NCBI GenBank assembly: GCA_025351185.1
Contig: JANXWJ010000039.1
Span: 1 to 34,263 of the forward strand
From: Candidatus Nanopelagicales bacterium
Lineage (GTDB): Bacteria; Actinomycetota; Actinomycetes; S36-B12; CAIYMF01
Length of the DNA stretch: 34,263 bases
Reading direction: 5' to 3'
Part shown: positions 30,683 through 34,263 of the stretch, in pieces
How positions within the stretch are numbered: the stretch's first letter is position 1
Layout of the letters: the number at the start of each line of letters is the position of its first letter
Made by a program: the position numbers and the translations under genes
The notes under the pieces: model-generated
Told to the model about the DNA's origin: nothing
Databases searched by the model: none
What the model saw: the letters and a program-made list of their open reading frames with translations, nothing else

Positions 30683-33094
30683 ATGTCCACCGCCGTGCCC
30701 GACCTCGACGACGGCGGCCAAGGCACCTTGGTCATCGAGGACGGGGTCATCCCGCGCCGGGTCCGTCGCCCGATCGACCTGCTCCGCCTCGCGACAGCGC
30801 TCGTCGCCTTTGGCGCGATCGTGGCGATCTCCTACTTCTTGACCGCCACCTCGAGCGGCATCGGCCAGGACCTCGTCGACGCCAGCAGCCGCCTCCCCGA
30901 CCTGTTGCGCACCGCGCTGTCGTTCGTCGGTGGCCTCGGTGTGCTGGCGCTGCCGGTCGCCGCCGCCGTCGACCTGCTCGTACGCCGCCGTCCTCGCCAG
31001 CTCGTCGATGCCGTCTCTGCGACGGTGCTCGTCTTCGGGATCGCCCTGCTCACGAACTTCCTCATGGCCACCTTCGCCAGCGCGCAGCTCTCGCTCGCCA
31101 TCACCGGTGGCTCCGAGCCGGGTGCGCGCGCGGCGCTGAACGGCATCACCGCCGGCCTCGTCGCCTTCATCACGGTCGCGCGGCTGCTCGGTCGCGGTCG
31201 CTGGGGCTTCCTCGCCATTCTCACCGTGGTCGCGGTCGCCATCGTGGCGCTGACCACCAGCAGCAACACCGCGACCGTCATCACCCTCTCGATCCTGCTC
31301 GGGTGGGCCGTCGGCCTGGCGATCCGCTACACCCTCGGCACTCCGACCACGCGACCCACCGGCATGCAGGTGGCTGACGCGCTCGACAAGGCCGGCCTCC
31401 CGATCACGATCCTGCGCGCGACAAAGAACACGCGTCGCGGCCGTGAGTACACCGCCCACACGCGCGGCTACGAGCGCTTGCGGGTGCTCGTGTTCGACCG
31501 TGACCTCGAAGGTGCGGGCCTGGCGTCCGCCGCCTGGCGTCAGCTGCGGCTGCGCACCGACCCCGCCAACCCCAGCGTCTTCTCGATGCGTGCGCAGATC
31601 GAGCACGCGGCCCTGATGTCGTACGCCGCCACCGCGGCCGGCGGTCGCACCCCGCGGCTGCGTGCCGCTGTCGAGGTGGGTCCTGACTCGACGCTGCTGG
31701 CCTACGACCACATCGAAGGGCGCACGTTCGCCGAGCTCGGCCCCGGCACCGTCGGCGACGCCGAGCTCGACGCTGTGTTCTCCGCCGTACGCACGCTCCA
31801 CGACGAGCGCATCGTGCACCGCGCGCTCACCCCCGAGCAGCTCATCAAGGGCTCCGACGGCGAGATCTGGCTCGCGGGCGTGCAGCACGGTGCGATCGCG
31901 GCGAGCGACGTGCAGGAGCGCATCGACCTCGCCGAGCTGCTGTGCACCGCCGCGCTGCTCACCGATCCGACCCGAGCGGTCGAGACGGGTGCGCGCATCT
32001 TCGGCACCGACCGCATCGCGCGGGCGCTGCCGGCCCTGCAGAAGGTGGCGCTCTCGCCCGAGACCCGGCGACGGTTGCGCGGCAACAAGGAGCTCATTGG
32101 CAAGCTGCGCGACGAGCTGATCGCGCTGCGACCGGCGGGCGCAGAGACCGAGCAGCTCGAGCTGCGTCGGATCAAGCCCCGCACACTGTTCACGATCGTC
32201 GCCGGCTCGATCGCTGCCTACGTGCTGCTCTCCCAGCTTGCGCAGGTCGACCTGATCGGACTAGCCCGCAGCGCCGAGTGGAACTGGGCGCTGCTGGCGC
32301 TCGGGCTCTCGTTCCTCACCTTCATCGGTGCCTCGCTGTCGCTGTCTGGTTTCGTGCCTGAGAAGCTCTCGCACATCAGAACTTTCGCTGCCCAGCTCGC
32401 TGCGGGTTTTGCAACCCTGGTGTCTCCGCCGACAGTCGGCGCCGTCGCGGTCAACGTCCGCTATCTGCAGAAGTCGGGGCTCCACCCAGCGCTCGCCGCC
32501 GCGAGCGTCGGCGTCTCGCAGGTGTTTGCCTTTGTCGTACACATCGCGCTGCTGACGGGCACGGCCATCGCTGCCGGACAGTCGGCCAGCTTCCACTTCT
32601 CGCCCCCGAAGGCGGCGGTGATCGGTGTCATCGTGGTCGTCGTGATCCTTGCCCTCCTGCTCCTGCTCGGGCCGGTGCGCAAGATCATCTCCGACCGGCT
32701 GCGCCCGATCCTCGTCGAGGTCGGCCCACGACTGATCACCGTCGCGCAGCGCCCGTGGAAGATCGTCGAGGGCGTGGGCGGCATCCTGCTGCTCAACACC
32801 TCGTTCGCCCTGTGCATGATCGCCTGCGTCGAGGCCTTCGGTGCCGGCAGCGCCGTCAACTGGCCGGCCATCGCGCTGGTCTATCTCGCCGGCTCCACGC
32901 TCGGCCAAGCCGCCCCGACCCCCGGCGGCCTCGGCGCCGTGGAGGTCGCCTACGTCGCCGGCCTCACGGCCGCCGGCATCGACCCCGGCATCGCGGTCTC
33001 CGCCACCCTGCTCTTCCGTCTCCTCACCTTCTGGCTCCCCACCATCCCCGGCTACTGGTCCTTCAACTGGCTCCAGAAGATCGGCTCGCTCTAG
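30683..33094 (+). CDS. Pseudokinase - lysylphosphatidylglycerol-synthase-TM (flippase-like) fusion membrane protein
   Basis: 803 aa from ATG 30683. Residues about 30-230 hold several TM helices. The central cytoplasmic region (about 240-490) looks like a protein kinase fold: VHRALTPEQLIKGSDGEIWLAG aligns with the HRD...N...DFG region, but HRD reads HRA, the loop Asn is Gln and DFG reads LAG, so catalysis is unlikely. From about 500 to the end, eight or so TM helices match the UPF0104/LPG_synthase_TM family (PTPGGLGAVEVAYVAGL signature), known from the MprF flippase domain. The MprF synthase domain is absent. It may move a lipid across the membrane under control of its pseudokinase domain. Such fusions occur in actinobacteria; function unproven. 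Confidence 0.88.
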   Translation: MSTAVPDLDDGGQGTLVIEDGVIPRRVRRPIDLLRLATALVAFGAIVAISYFLTATSSGIGQDLVDASSRLPDLLRTALSFVGGLGVLALPVAAAVDLLVRRRPRQLVDAVSATVLVFGIALLTNFLMATFASAQLSLAITGGSEPGARAALNGITAGLVAFITVARLLGRGRWGFLAILTVVAVAIVALTTSSNTATVITLSILLGWAVGLAIRYTLGTPTTRPTGMQVADALDKAGLPITILRATKNTRRGREYTAHTRGYERLRVLVFDRDLEGAGLASAAWRQLRLRTDPANPSVFSMRAQIEHAALMSYAATAAGGRTPRLRAAVEVGPDSTLLAYDHIEGRTFAELGPGTVGDAELDAVFSAVRTLHDERIVHRALTPEQLIKGSDGEIWLAGVQHGAIAASDVQERIDLAELLCTAALLTDPTRAVETGARIFGTDRIARALPALQKVALSPETRRRLRGNKELIGKLRDELIALRPAGAETEQLELRRIKPRTLFTIVAGSIAAYVLLSQLAQVDLIGLARSAEWNWALLALGLSFLTFIGASLSLSGFVPEKLSHIRTFAAQLAAGFATLVSPPTVGAVAVNVRYLQKSGLHPALAAASVGVSQVFAFVVHIALLTGTAIAAGQSASFHFSPPKAAVIGVIVVVVILALLLLLGPVRKIISDRLRPILVEVGPRLITVAQRPWKIVEGVGGILLLNTSFALCMIACVEAFGAGSAVNWPAIALVYLAGSTLGQAAPTPGGLGAVEVAYVAGLTAAGIDPGIAVSATLLFRLLTFWLPTIPGYWSFNWLQKIGSL

Positions 33095-33107
33095 CCCGCC
33101 CCTCCAG

Positions 33108-33152
33108 ATGAATGTGCCCCTGACTCCGCTAGGCGCACGTCAGGCGCCCCAG
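33108..33152 (+). repeat. 43-bp palindromic interspersed repeat, family A copy 2
   Basis: It starts 14 nt after the flippase stop codon with ATGAATGTGCCCC and keeps the core CGCTAGGCGCAC, but its outer stem differs from copy 1: CCTGAC pairs with GTCAGG. The same hairpin is thus kept with different bases. It might end the flippase transcript. Confidence 0.7.
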
Positions 33153-33225
33153 TGACCGAGCGACGCACCGGATAGCGGTGCACCTCCGGCGGGCGCGCTC
33201 GGCGTCCGCAGGCAAGGATCGAGCC

Positions 33226-33690
33226 ATGGCGACCCGCGACTATCCAGCTGACGGCATCACGGTGCACTGGGACAGCATCCGGTGCATCCACTCGCGTGTG
33301 TGCGCCTCGGCCCTGCCCACGGTCTTCCATCCGGGCGAGCGGCCGTGGATCACGCCCAATGCCGTCAGAGCCGACGAGCTGGCTGCCACCATCGACGCGT
33401 GCCCGAGCGGAGCCCTCCGCTACACCCGTACGTCGGCCGCGGCTGCTGCCGAGAGCAACGACGTAGCCGAGGTGGAGGCACCCGCCGTCACCGTGACGCC
33501 CACCCCCAACGGCCCGTTGGAGGTGCTGGGGCAGATCACGGTGGTCCGGTCCGACGGCACGGTGCTGCGCGAGACGAAGCGTAGCTATCTCTGCCGTTGC
33601 GGGCAGTCGGCCAACAAGCCCTTCTGCGACGGCAGCCACTCCCGCGCGCACTTCGTCGACGACGGCCTCGGCGCGTTCTCCGGCGGCTAG
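33226..33690 (+). CDS. Dual iron-sulfur protein: Fer4_19/YjdI-like domain plus CDGSH domain
   Basis: 154 aa from ATG 33226. Residues 10-66 match the divergent 4Fe-4S mono-cluster family (YjdI-like): RCIHSRVC with Cys20 and Cys26, PWITPNA, and ACPSGAL with Cys59. A Pro/Thr/Ala-rich linker (about 68-96) joins this to a CDGSH domain at 97-150: YLCRCGQSANKPFCDGSH, with Cys123, Cys125, Cys134 and His138 as the 2Fe-2S ligands. Proteins with both domains are known in bacteria and are presumed electron-transfer or redox-sensing factors; partner unknown. It is flanked by family A repeats on both sides, in opposite directions, and has no operon partner. Confidence 0.9.
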   Translation: MATRDYPADGITVHWDSIRCIHSRVCASALPTVFHPGERPWITPNAVRADELAATIDACPSGALRYTRTSAAAAAESNDVAEVEAPAVTVTPTPNGPLEVLGQITVVRSDGTVLRETKRSYLCRCGQSANKPFCDGSHSRAHFVDDGLGAFSGG

Positions 33691-33728
33691 CACGGACCAG
33701 GGTCGCGACGCTCCGGATGTGCATTGGA

Positions 33729-33780
33729 CCCCGCAGCGGGGAAGTTTGCTTGCGCCTATGGCACGTCGGGGCACATTCAT
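33729..33780 (-). repeat. 43-bp palindromic interspersed repeat, family A copy 3, with an adjacent short hairpin
   Basis: From GGGGAAGTTTGC (33738) to GGGGCACATTCAT (33780), 37/43 identical to copy 1 at 9054. Next to it CCCC-GCAGC-GGGG (33729-33741) forms a short hairpin sharing its G run. It lies between the convergent CDGSH and DUF309 genes and could end both transcripts. Confidence 0.7.
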
Positions 33781-33801
33781 CCGGTTGGGGGCGTGCTGGG
33801 G

Positions 33802-34263
33802 TCAGCGGCGGGTGATGCGTTGCCGGGCGCATGTGAGGAGTGCGGCGAGATCGAGGTCGTACGTCGGACCACCTGCTCTCGCGTAGTCCTCGAGCAGGCC
33901 GGTGGCGCGTTCCAGGAGCCGGGCGGCTCCTACCTGGTTGCCTCGGGCGGCGTGGGTCATCGCGACGCAGACCTGCGCGAGACCCTGCCACAGCTGGCGC
34001 TCGGCGAACGGGGCCGACTTCCACCTCGCCTCGAGGACCTCGTGGGCGGCGAAGGGGTGACCCTCGCGGACGAGATGGTGCGCGGCAGCGACCGTCTCCA
34101 CCGCCGGGAGCGCGCTGGTGGACACCGGAGTCACACCCTGGGCGCCATACGGAAGCGGGCGTCCGAGCTCGTCGCGCGGACGCGCCTGCTGAGCCCGACC
34201 GGCGTGGTCACGGTCGCGGTCGTGGGCACGGTCGCGGTCATGGGCAGAGTCACGGTCGTGGGC
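33802..34263 (-). CDS. DUF309-family protein (N-terminus outside window)
   Basis: The frame is open to the right edge, so the start is probably outside the window; GTG 34134 is an internal alternative that would cut off a conserved part. RPRDELGRPLPYGAQGV followed by HHLVREGHPFAAHEVLEARWKSA and LWQGLAQVCVAMTHAARGNQVGAARLL is typical of DUF309, a small helical family with a conserved HxxHE-like motif (here HPFAAHEVLE) of unknown function. Near the N-terminus are three 6-residue repeats (AHDRDS, AHDRDR, AHDRDR), encoded by 18-bp tandem repeats at 34210-34263. Confidence 0.85.
   Translation of the reverse strand, partial: AHDRDSAHDRDRAHDRDRDHAGRAQQARPRDELGRPLPYGAQGVTPVSTSALPAVETVAAAHHLVREGHPFAAHEVLEARWKSAPFAERQLWQGLAQVCVAMTHAARGNQVGAARLLERATGLLEDYARAGGPTYDLDLAALLTCARQRITRR

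Noticed and set aside
1-34263. Prophage, CRISPR, secretion or toxin-antitoxin system
   Set aside because: No integrase, structural phage protein, regular spaced repeats, Cas motif or toxin-antitoxin gene pair was found in either strand.

Overview
The window is 34 kb of very GC-rich DNA with densely packed genes and frequent GTG starts. Actinobacterial marker genes (whiB7 with an AT-hook, mycoredoxin, UvrD2 with tetracysteine and HRDC, AdnA/AdnB-type helicase-nucleases, DUF5679) place it in a high-GC actinobacterium, probably Micrococcales or Propionibacteriales; I cannot name a genus. I see no rRNA, tRNA, CRISPR array, transposase, integrase or phage gene.

Layout. 1-1390: 3' end of a UbiA-family prenyltransferase and a convergent, N-terminally truncated enoyl-CoA hydratase-like gene. 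1737-5875: DUF5679 protein, a frameshifted M20 metallopeptidase, then a translationally coupled pair (Cys-rich Rossmann-like protein and ABC1/UbiB kinase). 6050-8955: RhtA-like exporter, small zinc-ribbon protein, and a large alkaline phosphatase/nucleotide pyrophosphatase-type enzyme. 9207-13322: stress and repair block with a heptad-repeat small protein, whiB7 with a long structured leader, a 78-aa upstream ORF, uvrD2 and a divergent mycoredoxin. 13349-17597: nagA-nagZ amino-sugar operon, a GNAT acetyltransferase, and a decayed AraC/VOC pair. 17545-20023: M20 dipeptidase and NudC, 1 nt apart. 20259-23424: acyltransferase-3 protein, endonuclease/exonuclease/phosphatase protein and a P-loop kinase-like protein, with structured intergenic repeats around them. 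23515-33094: adnA-adnB, alkyltransferase-like protein and a pseudokinase-flippase fusion. 33226-34263: dual iron-sulfur (CDGSH) protein and a DUF309 protein that runs off the right edge.

The backbone (Rossmann-like protein, ABC1 kinase, WhiB7, UvrD2, mycoredoxin, NudC, AdnB, AdnA, ATL) matches, as I recall it, the Rv3196-Rv3204 order of Mycobacterium tuberculosis. It joins DNA repair (UvrD2, AdnAB, ATL), thiol redox (mycoredoxin), NAD(H) decapping or pyrophosphatase activity (NudC) and antibiotic stress control (WhiB7). The genes between these look like lineage-specific insertions, and the broken genes lie among them.

The most interesting non-coding signals are: an apparent transcription attenuator with an upstream ORF in front of whiB7; two families of short palindromic intergenic repeats (43 bp, three copies; about 50 bp, two full copies and one half); a six-tract G-quadruplex candidate at 21679-21732; and a SigR/SigH-like promoter for mycoredoxin. 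All were found by eye; no search or folding program was run.
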